Source of the DNA: Monosiga brevicollis MX1
Lineage: Eukaryota; Opisthokonta; Choanoflagellata; Craspedida; Salpingoecidae
Assembly (NCBI RefSeq): GCF_000002865.3
Contig: NW_001865041.1
Coordinates: 1,471,850-1,535,849 of the forward strand
Reading direction: 5' to 3'
Length of the DNA stretch: 64,000 nt
Shown: positions 30,861 to 41,423 of the stretch, in pieces
Layout of the letters: each line of letters starts with the position of its first letter
How positions within the stretch are numbered: position 1 is the first letter of the stretch
The notes under the pieces: generated by a model
Databases searched by the model: none
The model's input: only the letters and a program-made list of their open reading frames with translations
Told to the model about the DNA's origin: nothing
Made by a program: the position numbers and the translations under genes

Positions 30861-31210
30861 CCAGATTCATATGAGAAACTCTGCCCGTCAACTTGTTTGA
30901 GCTGACACCCCGTGGGTCTCATACCATGGCTCAAACTACAAGTTCGCGACACCTCCTGCCTCTTGTGTTCAAACGCACAGCAACGTAGCTTCGCATCGGC
31001 AGTGCAATCCATCGTATTTCTCAGCTCTCTATGACAACCCAGCCAACCACCATCCGTTTTGCCTTGAAGCCAATCATGTCATGTCACGCATCGATTGTTG
31101 ATAACAGGCTCAGCCTGCTTCGATACATGGGGTGGGATAAGAACCCAAGCTGTGCTTTGCCGAGGCAAGCATGGTACTCTAAAAACGACAAACCTAAATA
31201 AGGCAGGTGT
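30861..31210. other. Intergenic region between convergent genes
   Basis: 3' flanks of the LAP1-like gene (+) and the IRC3-like gene (-). Nothing else is recognised. Confidence 0.5.
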
Positions 31211-33929
31211 CTAAAAGGCTTCCAGCAACGCCTCCGTGGGTTTGGTCTGCTTGGGGCGAAGCTTGGTCAAGACGCGCTTGACCTTTCGTCGGACAAGCAA
31301 GGCGTCAATCTGTTCAGCGGCTTCCAGCTTGGACACTTGGGCGTTCGCTCTACAAGTTCGCCACGCACAAAATCCAAAAGAACAGATGAGCAAAGCCACG
31401 CTCCAGGCCCAGGTTGCGGCTGGCGTACTTTGCCCAAGGCTGAAGGCGACGCAGCAGGGCCAACTGTGCTGGTGAGGCCGGCTCCTTCTTGAATTCATGG
31501 CGACGCTGAAAGAGCTTGTAGGCCAGCTGTATTTGTCAAACATGTTGGAATGCAATGGAGATGACCCGTTTATGTAGACATTTTCATCCTCGGGCGACGA
31601 CGAGACGACCCTGGCACAGCAATATCTTGAACTTACCATGAATTGGCTCGGGGCCACGCGCATATACCACGTTTGCAAGGCTTGGCAGGCGTGTGCCTTG
31701 CTGGTGGCCTGCAGATCAAAGTATCGGACTTGCCCGCGCGCCCCATGCTCCGGAATGAGAAAAGCTTTCCAGGCTAAAGTATAAGAGGTCGTGAGGGAAG
31801 AGTGAAGCCATTGCCAGCAAAGCTCCACGAGTCATAGGGCATGGCCATCAAGACCAGACGGATGACAGACCTTGTTCCTCCTCGTACATGCAAATGATGC
31901 CAACCCCCTTGACGTTGAGCAAGTGATATCCATATGCCCACAGCAGTTTACTCTGGCAAGGCGAACCATGGCTCAGCTGTGAGCTATGGTGTACCACCGA
32001 CTGTTGCCACTGTGCCTATCCGCCACGCACCTCAATAAAAGGGTTTCGTAGCGTGGTATCCTTGAACAAGTCAACCTCTGCGGCCGTCTGATGTCAACAA
32101 ACAGAGGTGCAGGGATGTTATCAACCAAGCCAGTTGTTGCTGTAAACAAGCATTGGGCGGCAAATTTACCATCGTAATGTTGCCGAATGCGCCCGTGGGA
32201 ATCTATGGATAGAGAGGGATCATGGGCCACGAAAGAGGCAGGCATGGAAAACGCGGTGGCGAGCCAGGGCCAGCAAAGGGGCCGTAAGAGAAAATGAACT
32301 GAGTCAGCTTGTGCTTCGCACGGGGAAGGCAGGTGCCGGGCAAGAAAACTTGCCGAATTTTCGACTTGAGGCTTGGCGGGTTCCGTTTTCTTCTCTTGCG
32401 AATCAGATGACTCCGAGGCCTCGATGAGTTCTGTGCAGACATGGAGAAGGGAAGGTGCATATCCAATGCAAACCCATGTGGTCAGGCTCGAGCGCTTTGA
32501 AAAGACAGGACGGAGTCAGGTGATTCTTAGAGCTGTTTGACGTGCACAGACACAGTCACACAGATAGAGGCGCGATCGCGTGTGCATGGGCCGCACCATC
32601 GTCTTCGGCCGTGAATTTGAGACCCATAAGGGTGGCCATGCGGCTACTCAGGGAGTTGCTTGCAAAAGTGTTGGCAACATCAATAACCAAGCAATCCTTC
32701 TTGTCCGGATGGAGGCGGAGGCCACGGCCTAGCATCTGAACAAAAAGAGTGTGGCTCCGCGTGGGCCGGGCCATAATCAAGGCATCGACGCAGGGCAAAT
32801 CCGTGCCCTCCGTCAGAACGGTGCAGTTGAGGAGAACAGGAAACTCGCCGTCGGAAAACGCTTGCAGGATCCGTTTACGCTCGGCGTTGGGAGTGAGAGA
32901 TGTAATGCTCTCTGCTTGGACTCCACCCGACTTGAACTGTTCCTGCAGATCGAGGACGTGACGAATGTCCACTCCAAAAACCAAAGTAGATCGCCGCTCG
33001 TTCTGGCAGTACCGACGCCACTGTTCAACGACAAGCTCGTTCTGTGCGTTGGTATTGACCAGCCGACTCAGCTCTGCGGGGTCATACTCGCCCTTGCGAA
33101 TGCGCACTTGATCCAGTTTGAGGTCAACGTCGACTTTCATGCCTCGAACCGGCGCCAGAAAGCCCTCGTCAAGCAAGGTTTCCAGGGACACGGAGTAGGC
33201 AATAGTATCAAAGACATCGTCCAAGCCCAGTCCATCGTGACGCTGTAGCGTGGCGGAACAGCCCCACAGCTTGACATCATAGGGGTTGCTGCGGTTTTCG
33301 TCGAAAAAGTGGTGGAGGATGCGCTTGTAGGTTGAGGCAGCGGCATGATGGGCCTCGTCAATGATGATCAGCTTGAATTCGGCTGGGTCGAAGCGGCTGA
33401 GGCGCACGGAGCTGGGCCGCCCGAGTGTGGGTACGGAGGCCACGATCACATCAGCAGCATCTACATCAGCATGTGCATGTCCTCCCTCAATGTCGACGCG
33501 CAAGTTGGGGTTGTGGGCCTCAATTTGTCGCTTGGCCTGTGCCAGAAGTTCGGTGCGGTGTGCAAGCACCAGCACTTTGTGCTGTGATGGCGTTGGGGCT
33601 GGAAGGCGGGCGAGAAGGTGGCTGAACACAACTGTTTTACCCGAGCCCGTGGGCATGCTCACGGCCACGCGGTCGTGCTGCCCAAAGGCAGTCAGGGACT
33701 GCTCTATGCAGTCCGTTTGATGCTGATAAAGGGTTTTGGCTGACGCGCTCGGTGAAGCAGCAGTTGCAATCCAACGGGCATGGTCCAGCCGAGCAGCGGC
33801 TACGCCTGAGCGAGCCAGCTGGCTGCTGTAATGGCGCCAGGGGTACAGATCCCTCCACGGACCATGAGGTACACGGGCCATTCGAATGCCCTGGACCCAT
33901 GTGTGCCAACACGATCTTCCAGCCCCCAT
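31211..33929 (-). CDS. IRC3: Irc3-like mitochondrial DEAD/DEAH-box helicase
   Basis: The first exon (33929 to about 32602) carries a full superfamily-2 helicase core. Walker A MPTGSGKT is at residues 92-99, motif II DEAH at 191-194, motif III GCSAT at 223-227, a helicase C domain follows, and motif VI QMLGRGLRLHPDKKD comes near the exon end. Smaller exons follow (about 32430-32290, 32204-32171, 32084-32030, 31950-31872, 31773-31636, 31530-31430, 31346-31211). Segments such as HEFKKEPASPAQLALLRRL and IPTGAFGNITM resemble the Irc3-family C-terminus. Known: yeast Irc3 is a mitochondrial branch-migration helicase needed for mtDNA stability. The first 60 residues are Arg-rich with almost no acids, which suits a mitochondrial presequence. 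Borders in the 32.4-32.2 kb region are uncertain. Confidence 0.82.
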
Positions 33930-34496
33930 CCTGGCAATGTCCCAGCTTCTCCCTTTTTCTCAAATTGTAGCAGTCCTACTTTCCCCTAGCCACTCTTATC
34001 ACCACCCCCACGCCACCTCTGTCAGCCCAAGGTCCTGGTCACGATCAACCCCTCCCCCACCCCTCTGCCACAGTCGTTCGTGCAGAGAAAAGATAAATTA
34101 AATTTCAGCGAGCAAGTGTGTGTGTGTGTGTGTGTGTGTGCGTATGTGTGTGTGTGTGTGACAGCCTTCACATGCTGACAATTCACTTGTCTGACTTTTC
34201 CTGGTTCCCCCCTCTTTCATGAATTTGTGCAACTCGAAAGTATAAAGCCACGAAAAAGGGTCTTTTTCAGTTCCCGAGCTTTTGGAAGGACCTGGAGCCG
34301 GCGGCGTGACACGGACGGGCTCAGTTCGCGCCTCGGCAGAGGGAAGGAGGGGTGGTGGTTTTATCTGGTGGAGTAGCAAAAGAGCACTTTGCTACCTGCT
34401 CAAACTTTGGCTCGAGGGTTGCGATTCAGATTTGAGGGCGTACTCGATAGCGCCTGCCGCTGTACATGTGTATCCTCTGCGCGCCGAGGCAACGTG
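33930..34496. promoter_or_regulatory. Divergent promoter region, IRC3-like / SH3-PTB gene
   Basis: About 570 bases between divergent starts, including the (TG)n tract at 34117-34161 and a GA-rich stretch near 34335-34355. No clear core-promoter element is seen. Confidence 0.45.
34117..34161. repeat. (TG)n microsatellite
   Basis: Two TG runs split by CGTA, in the intergenic region between divergent genes. Confidence 0.95.
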
Positions 34497-36750
34497 ATGG
34501 CGACGCACAATCAGAAAGCGCGCCGACCCTCTGGATGGGACAACCCGTTTGGCAAGCCCTCGCCTCGGGGATCTGAGGGTTTACCATCAGCTGGCGGTGG
34601 TGCAGGCGCTGAAGAAGAGTACGAGGTGACAGACGAGCAGGACGCGTTTGAGATCGAGATTGACCCCGAAAAGGCCGTACCCAACTTTGTTGCTGCGTAC
34701 CCCTATGATGCGAAGGAGGTGGATGAGCTGACGCTGAGAAAAGGTGCGCTTTGAGCCAATGCCAGCTGATTGCGGAACACCTCTGCGTTTGATCATGAGG
34801 GTCGATTCATGCCGCGTACTGGGTGACTAGGCGATCTCATCTATGTGACTGAGCAAGGCGAGGACGGCTGGTATATCGGTGAGACTAGCAGGGAGGGGGA
34901 CCTTTCCTGGGTCCTTTTTCGATTTTATCAACTTTGACTTTTCGACCTGCAGTCAGGAAGGAGGGAGCGTGTGACCTTCTGCGGCATTTCGTGTCGTGGC
35001 TGCCTTCTCATTGTTTGTCTACCCACCGCAGGTGCTAACCTGACAACATCACAAGCCGGCACCTTCCCGGGCAATTTTGTCGTGGTGCTACAATCTGAGC
35101 CTGACGTTCGTCCTGACTGGTGCTACGACTTTTCAATCACGCATGCCAAGTCCAGACCCGATCATTTCATCTTCCCAATGGGTCCACACGTAGGGTGATG
35201 AGGAGCTGGCCCGGCGTCTGCAGGAGGAGGAGGAGCGTGCAGCGGCTGCGAGTGCCAAGGGCGGCGAAACACATGGCAGGGTGCGAGCTCGTGCTCGTCT
35301 TGGCCTTGCTTTGATTCACACGCTTTGTGGGCACAGCCTGGCTGCTTCCCGGATGCGTGCAAGTATTTGGCCATCTCATCAGGACAATCGGGACATGCGT
35401 GTTAATTTCTTTCTTTTGGGGTTGCGAGCGTGCCTGTAGGCTACCGCTGCATTGACGGCCGATGAAATGTTGGCGCGTAAGCTACAAGAAGAAGAGGACA
35501 TGCGTTTGGCCCGGCAAGCACAGTCTCAAGCCGTGGCAGGGCAGGCCTCATCTGGTCGGCGCGTGGGCCGTGGGAGTCAAGATATGGCTACTAGCTTGCG
35601 GGCATCCACGATATCCCGGGGTGGGTCATAAGCACCAACCTTCTTATCATAGCGCGACATGAATTCTATATGCATCAGCTGATCAGTGACTCATGCATGT
35701 TGATAGGAGCCCTCACGGAATTTGATCGCTACACACGCGACTTTGAGACATTTTCTGTCGGGTGCGTCAGCAGGATTGGGCGCTGTTTTACCTTTGCAAC
35801 CCCAATTTTTGTGCAGAAGTGCGTTGTTTAACTTTGGCCAACCCTGGACGACTTTGCCATGCGGCAGCTTCCTCGGTTCCGTCTCTGTCAATTCACTTCG
35901 AAGTGACGAGCGAGTTCAGCTTGCCATCCGCGAGGTATCGCGTAGCTCCTGTTCCACGACTACTGTTCTATGGCCTGTATCAATAACAACGAGCACACTG
36001 TTGTTGGTATTGACCGCTGCGCCCCGACATGTGCTGCTAGGTCTTGCGACTGCGAAAGGAACGCCGAATCAAAAAGCCTACCCCTTATGAGCTGCAGGTC
36101 CAAATTGCACACCCCTCCAGTCACTCTCTTTGTCCCTCTCATCTCATCTCGTGCCCAACCCATTCAGCCCAAGCTCTGATCATGTTCCTCTTCTGTGCTC
36201 ATCCCTTACTCAGGTGTCCCCAGCTGGAATTCGACTGGTTGAGCAGGAAATCATTCAGGTACGCCAGAGCCTGCAGCGCACAACAAAAGCGTTACGCCAT
36301 CCTTGAATCAAGCTGTTGAGGCGACACACAACCCAACCGCCGACGTGATGCCCTGAGCTGCACGCGCGCCGGTACATGCCACCATGCTTATTGCATGGAT
36401 TGACCTCACAGAAAAAAAGCATCCGGCGGCGATCGTCTGTGCAATCAGCCAAGCCAGGCGGCTCTTTGCAGCACTTCCCGCTGCAGCGTATCAGTCAATG
36501 CGCATTTGATCCTTCCATGCATACGTGAGCGCTAAGGCCTGATACACCTTGTGTCCATGCGCCTCGTGTGCAGGCTGCCCCCTTTCTTCTCACAACGTTT
36601 GATCTGCGTAGACATTTTGGTTTCGTGATTCGTCAGCACAATGACGAACACATCTGCCACGTCTTTCAGTACGAACAGAGCGCATCTCAGATTGCCAATG
36701 CCTTTCGGTACGTTTTGCATGTGAATTATGTCGATGGAATTAGCAGGTAG
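34497..36750 (+). CDS. SH3 and PTB domain adaptor with ubiquitin-interacting-motif-like helices
   Basis: Starts MATHNQKARRPSGW. Exons 34497-34743, 34831-34878 and 35032 to about 35089 encode one SH3 domain: AVPNFVAAYPYDAKEVDELT, then KGDLIYVTEQGEDGWYIG, then AGTFPGNFV. Next come two Glu-rich helices, DEELARRLQEEEERAAAASA and LTADEMLARKLQEEEDMRLA, which look like UIMs or short coiled coils. From 35708 on is a PTB domain split over several exons: TRDFETFSVGFLGSVSV, QLAIRE, VSPAGIRLVEQEIIQ, RISQCAFDPSMHT, then HFGFVIRQ and ICHVFQYEQSASQIANAF. Known: PTB domains bind NPxY tails and SH3 domains bind Pro-rich partners, so this is a cytoplasmic adaptor, perhaps in endocytosis. The C-terminus either reads through to the stop at 36750 or is spliced at a GTACGT donor near 36709. 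Confidence 0.82.
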
Positions 36751-37344
36751 CAGGGGGTTTAGGCTAGGGCAGGAAGCTCCTCAGACGGGCTCGGCCCAGA
36801 TCCGAGAGTTTCCTCGCCACATTGAATGCAGCGAGCCGTTGTGCACGCATACGTCCCCGCCTCCCCCAAGAAAAAAACAAAACAAAAACTAAAACAGAAG
36901 GAGCCAGAGGCACACAACAAAACGCCTGTCAAGCTTCAAAAGACAACATGGCTCTGGCTTGATATTTTATTTTTTTATTCTTCCTCCAGGAAGAACAAAA
37001 TAAATCACAAAACGCTGACGCACTCACGTTTGACTTGATCGGCTGGGTTGGCAGACGGGCTTGGAATGAAGTCCAAGAGCGCCAGCGTCGCAGTCAACGA
37101 TAGACCAAAGTGTGATGTTTGCAGATGCCACCCGGAAAGCCGTCACTCTAGGTCTGGCGTGATTGGGCAGTAGTCGCAAAAGCCTCTGCAACCTTGTTCA
37201 CAGCATTGTCTTTGTCGATTCCGGCGCTAAGAAACATCCAGAATTTAATCAACACTTGATGCGTCAGCACTGCTGTCTGGGTGAAGGTTGCTGGGAAAGG
37301 CTTGAGGGTGGAGAGAGGGAGTTCAAACAATTTTGAAAACCAGG
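36751..37344. other. Intergenic region between convergent genes, with a poly(A)-signal match
   Basis: Contains AATAAA at 36999-37004, suitable as a poly(A) signal for the plus-strand SH3-PTB gene. On the minus strand, 37303-37148 is open and protein-like (IKFWMFLSAGIDKDNAVNKV). It could be a further exon of the receptor-like gene or a small unannotated gene. Confidence 0.4.
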
Positions 37345-38558
37345 TTATACCATGGACTCGGACTCTGCGGTTGGGGCTTGATAAAGCGAGCCACCCTGAA
37401 TCATCCAGTAGTCTTCCGATTGGGAGGCACGCATCGCATGACTTGAAGGCGGTGCGTAGTGGGGATTCTGCACAGGCTCGAGGCGGTGGAGCGCTTCGCT
37501 CAAGCTGTAATGGGCATCAAAAACGTAATCACCAGCCGCATCCAAGTCCGCCTCGTTGAGAGTGCGAGACACGAAACCCATCTCCATGCTTTTTTTCGCG
37601 CTGGGTTCTTTCTCCGCGGGCAAGGCGACAAGCTGGCGGCGCTCCGAACGCAGGCGACGGTAGAGCACGACAATCACGATCAAGGAGATGCACAAAAGGG
37701 CCAGGCAAATCATTTCAAGGGCCAAGCGAACATCGCTCCAAGATGCATGGGCGGTATCAAGTCCACTCTCGGTCTCCGGCGTGGTTGAGGCGGGCGTGGT
37801 AGGGGCAGGCGTGGTCAGGCAGGCAGCACAGGAGGCAGCACAAAGCTTGCGCACTACATCACGCTGGCAAGTCTCGGCCTGGATGAGGGCGCCGCACCGC
37901 AGGGTGGCAGTTTCGGAAGGAAAATACATGTGAAGGGTTTCTGCATCTGCGTCCCGGCAGTCGCGCTGGTAATCGCTGTTGATGGTGGCGGGTTGGATGT
38001 CAATGCCTGAATTGGTCGTTGAAGGATTGGGGTCGGCGGTGGGGGTGGGTTCGACGGCCTGGGCCTGGCCGCTGATCTCATCTGCTAGGCCACAGCCCGT
38101 GAGACAGGCCTTGATGTACTCAGCGTTGACGAGGCCAACCGACGTGTAGCAGTTGCAGGAGCAAAAGTCGTGGGAGACGGTATGCACATAGAGCGAGCAA
38201 GCGGCACGGCAATAGCGCGCCTTTTCTTCCTGTCCCAGCGCGGTCGAGAAATATTCATTGCAGGTAGTATCGCACTCCTCCTTGAAGCCTGTGAGGCAAG
38301 ATTGGCGGACAGCACGGGATCCATGAGCTGCGGTTCTCATGCGACACCCTTTTCTGGGCGAGCGATGCGGAACAAGGCACGCTTACCGTCGGGGTCAGCG
38401 AGCGCCGTCGTCTCAGTTGGCATCGCGCACTCGTCGTTGATGGTAGCGGCGTTGGCCATCATGGGTGAGCTGAGGCTGGCCGCGATCAGCCACAGCAAGC
38501 CAAAGGACATGGCTTTTGCAAGCGTGGCGTCTTGGGTTCTGAGCTGAAGTCGCGGCAT
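37345..38558 (-). CDS. Cys-rich type I transmembrane receptor-like protein with NPxY tail
   Basis: Two exons (38558-38387, 38288-37345) give 371 residues. The ATG at 38558 or the in-frame ATG at 38510, which directly precedes the signal peptide MSFGLLWLIAASLSSPMMA, starts it. The ectodomain has about 20 cysteines: a first cluster (FKEECDTTCNEYF ... CSCNCYTS ... CLTGCG), a Thr/Pro-rich linker, and a second six-Cys module (DYQRDCRDADAE ... CQRDVVRKLCAASCAAC) resembling a ShK-type domain. One helix (ALEMICLALLCISLIVIVVL) is followed by basic residues. The tail of about 110 residues has five tyrosines, including NPHY (PTB-binding type NPxY), YWMI (YxxPhi sorting type), YSLS and YQAP. No kinase. 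Inferred: a surface receptor or cargo receptor that signals or is endocytosed through tyrosine motifs. The ligand is unknown. Confidence 0.72.
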
Positions 38559-38919
38559 GACAGCGGCTTGTGTGTACATGTGAACTTTGACGGGATGACG
38601 ACCCAATTCTTTCCTCAGAACACAGCACCAAGGCGGGGATGATTGCTAATCGCTGGCACAAAGTCTAATACTTCTCTGCCCCTCCGTTCGGGTGCCACCT
38701 CTCACGAGGAACAGAACGCGTCTGGTACAAAGACCACAATGGCAGCCAAGAAGCCACACAGCCAACGATCTCTCTACGGGAAAAAAATCAAAAAAAAATC
38801 AAACAACAAGAACCAACCACACACACACGCACACATATAAAGTCATAAGGCGGCATGGGCTTTTACACCAAACACTCCAACAACACGCCCACACATGAAT
38901 TTTGATTGTTGTCCAACAC

Positions 38920-39065
<146 letters not shown>

Positions 39066-39625
39066 AAGTGAAAAAATCAACGAAACAAAGGAGTGTTCAG
39101 AATGAAAAGATGGGGACAGGCGATTGTTTCGCAGATGAATGGGTCAAAAGCGCTTTGCAGACCTTTGGGCTATGGCCTTAAAGAGGTGGTTGGGTCCAAA
39201 CGCCAGCGTCAGCAAGTAGCCATGGTGTTGTCGAAGCTGCCTTCTCCAACTGCCTCTCAGCAATCTGCTGCTCACGATGATCGTTTCCTGGCCTGGCCGC
39301 CGCCCTCTGCCCCAACGTGCGACTTGTGGTCGGCCTTTTGATCATTTTGATGGCGGCGCTGGCACGGCGCGGGGGTCACCACCATTTTCGCTGACGTTTT
39401 GATACTCTACGCTTAATTACACTTTGAACATCAAACATTGAGCATCGGTTTGCAATAGTTCAACGCCGGTTTTTACATGCCTGCTCTATTCAAAGTTCTT
39501 CCTCATGCAACTCAACGTGGGTGAACTGCGGACCATAACGGCCACGAGTGCGCATACAAGTGCGGCCTGCAAGGCTGCCAGTGGCATTTTTCAAGCCCAA
39601 CAAGCACGACTCTCATCAAGGTCGG

Positions 39626-39682
39626 GAATGGCGGTTGCCTTTCATCGAGTCATTACGAGTCGATGAGGAGCAACCGCCATTC
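39626..39682. repeat. Strong 57-base inverted repeat (hairpin)
   Basis: Arms GAATGGCGGTTGC (39626-39638) and GCAACCGCCATTC (39670-39682) are perfect complements. After a 3/3 bulge that can form two G-U pairs, an inner stem TCATCGA/TCGATGA closes on an 11-base loop. In total there are 20 Watson-Crick pairs in intergenic DNA. It could be a small structured RNA, a foldback element remnant, or a cruciform-forming site. Confidence 0.75.
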
Positions 39683-40529
39683 TCAATGGATGGCTAGCTG
39701 CGCCGTGTTCTTGTGGTGAGTTGAACTTGTTTATGTCGAAACTCTCCGCCCATTGGCTCGCACGTGTTTCTTGTTTGTGATGTCTGGTGAGGCAGTTGCT
39801 ATGAGGAAACAGTTGAAGACTCTGAAACACAAACCAGTCAACGCTGCTAACAGGACGTCTCCGCGTGAGCGCCTCTGGAATAGCGGCGGGGCTAACCTGT
39901 GTACTTGTCGATTACCAAGGCCCCTGAGCATTTTACTGCCTCACCACTTGTACTTTGTGAACATTCTGTTGCTTTTTCCAATTCTTGGACCATTCATTGT
40001 CTTGGGTCTGGCTTTTTGCTCACATTCACTTCGCCTGTTCTGCTTCATAGGCATTATCCGAGAGACGGACATCTACAAGAACTCGGCACAGCTAAAAAAG
40101 AAACGCTTGATTTTTTTCTTTTTCTTTTTTCTTTTTCTTTTCATGTTACGTCTTTAAAAATTGAAAACGTAGCTTGATTCGGTTTTTTTTACTGTAGCAC
40201 ACAACACGCCTGCGCGCGGTCATCACGAAGTGATGGAAAGGGCAAAGAAAAACGTCTTTTCGTTTATGTTTGCTGTGCGCGATGGACATGGAGAACAGAA
40301 CGTTCGCACACTGAGAAAGAGAGGGAGGAGAGGGAGGAGAGGGAGGATGTGTCAAGAACAGAGGAAGGGAGGAGATGAAGAATCATGAGCTTCTCAGGCT
40401 AAATTGCAAATATGGGATGCAGGTAGTAATGCGGAGGATGGATCACAGGACAGCAATCAACAGAACAGGGGGGCTAGACCCCTGTCACGGCACGGCCGAC
40501 ATGGGTGGGAGAGCGGCTAACAGAGCCTT

Positions 40530-41423
40530 TTACTGCTTGAGCGTTGCGGCCACCGTCTCGGCAATGGGCGTGGTAGGCTTGCCCGTCAGTGCGCTCAACG
40601 TCTTGCTGTTGTCAAACAGACCACCTTGGGCTGCACCGTTGTCCGAGTCGGCGAGCATCTCCGCAATGGGCTCGGGCAGGCCGATGGACTCGAGGGCCGC
40701 CTTGTAGGCATCGCGATCAAGAGGCACATACTCGACCGTCTTGCCACTCTGCTTCTGCACCTCGCCGGCCAGCTCAGCCAGCGTGTACGCCTCATCACCA
40801 GCCAGCTCGTATGTCTTGCCGGCATGCTGTGCAACGGCATCGTCGGCCAGCAGCACAGCTGCGGCGGCATCGGCATAATCGGCACGGGACGCCGACGCAA
40901 TCTTGCCCTCAGCCGAAGCACCCATGAGCTTGCCCTGCGCCACGGCACCACCAATCGAGCTCTCGTAGTTCTCGTTGTACCAGCCGTTGCGCAGCAGCAC
41001 GTGGGGCACGCCGCTGGCCTTGAGGGCGGCTTCGGTCGCGTTGTGCTCTGCCGGCAGCACGGTCAGGGCCGACGTGTCGGTATGCAGAAGGGAGGTGTAG
41101 GCGATCAGCTTCACACCCGCCGACTTGGCCGCGTCAATGACATGCTGGTGTTGCGCCGCGCGCTTGCCGACCTCGCTCGACGAGACGAGCAGCAAAAAGT
41201 CGACGCCCGCGAGGGCGCTGGCCAGCGTGGTCGCGGGCTGCTCAAAGTCAAAAGTGCGAATCGTGACGCCCTTGGCCTGAAGCGCAGCGGCCTTGGACGG
41301 CGTGCGAGCCAGGCCAACAATCTGGGACGCCGGCTGACCGCGTGCCAACAGCTTCTCAACGGCCAGGGCACCGAGATTGCCGGTCACACCAGTGACAGCG
41401 ATCGTGTGGGTCGTGTTGGGCAT
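40530..41423 (-). CDS. qorB: QorB/YtfG-type NAD(P)H:quinone oxidoreductase (NmrA-like SDR)
   Basis: A single intronless frame of 297 residues. The N-terminal Rossmann motif is GVTGNLG (12-18). Further segments match Escherichia coli YtfG/QorB nearly word for word, e.g. SSSEVGKRAAQHQHVIDAAK, IAYTSLLHTDTSAL, LLRNGWYNENYESS, YELAGDEAYTLAELA and MLADSDNGAAQGGLFDNSKT. Known: QorB is a cytosolic NADPH-dependent quinone reductase of the atypical SDR (NmrA) group. In this intron-dense region the missing introns and the bacterial-type sequence point to horizontal transfer, probably from bacterial prey. The start at 41423 (MPNTTHTIAVTG) is the usual family start. The gene shares an upstream region with NOP10, which argues for true integration. 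Confidence 0.93.
   Translation of the reverse strand: MPNTTHTIAVTGVTGNLGALAVEKLLARGQPASQIVGLARTPSKAAALQAKGVTIRTFDFEQPATTLASALAGVDFLLLVSSSEVGKRAAQHQHVIDAAKSAGVKLIAYTSLLHTDTSALTVLPAEHNATEAALKASGVPHVLLRNGWYNENYESSIGGAVAQGKLMGASAEGKIASASRADYADAAAAVLLADDAVAQHAGKTYELAGDEAYTLAELAGEVQKQSGKTVEYVPLDRDAYKAALESIGLPEPIAEMLADSDNGAAQGGLFDNSKTLSALTGKPTTPIAETVAATLKQ

Noticed and set aside
39753-40157. 134-codon open frame with a hydrophobic stretch
   Set aside because: It ends in Phe codons from a T-rich run, has no domain and no neighbouring exon signals.
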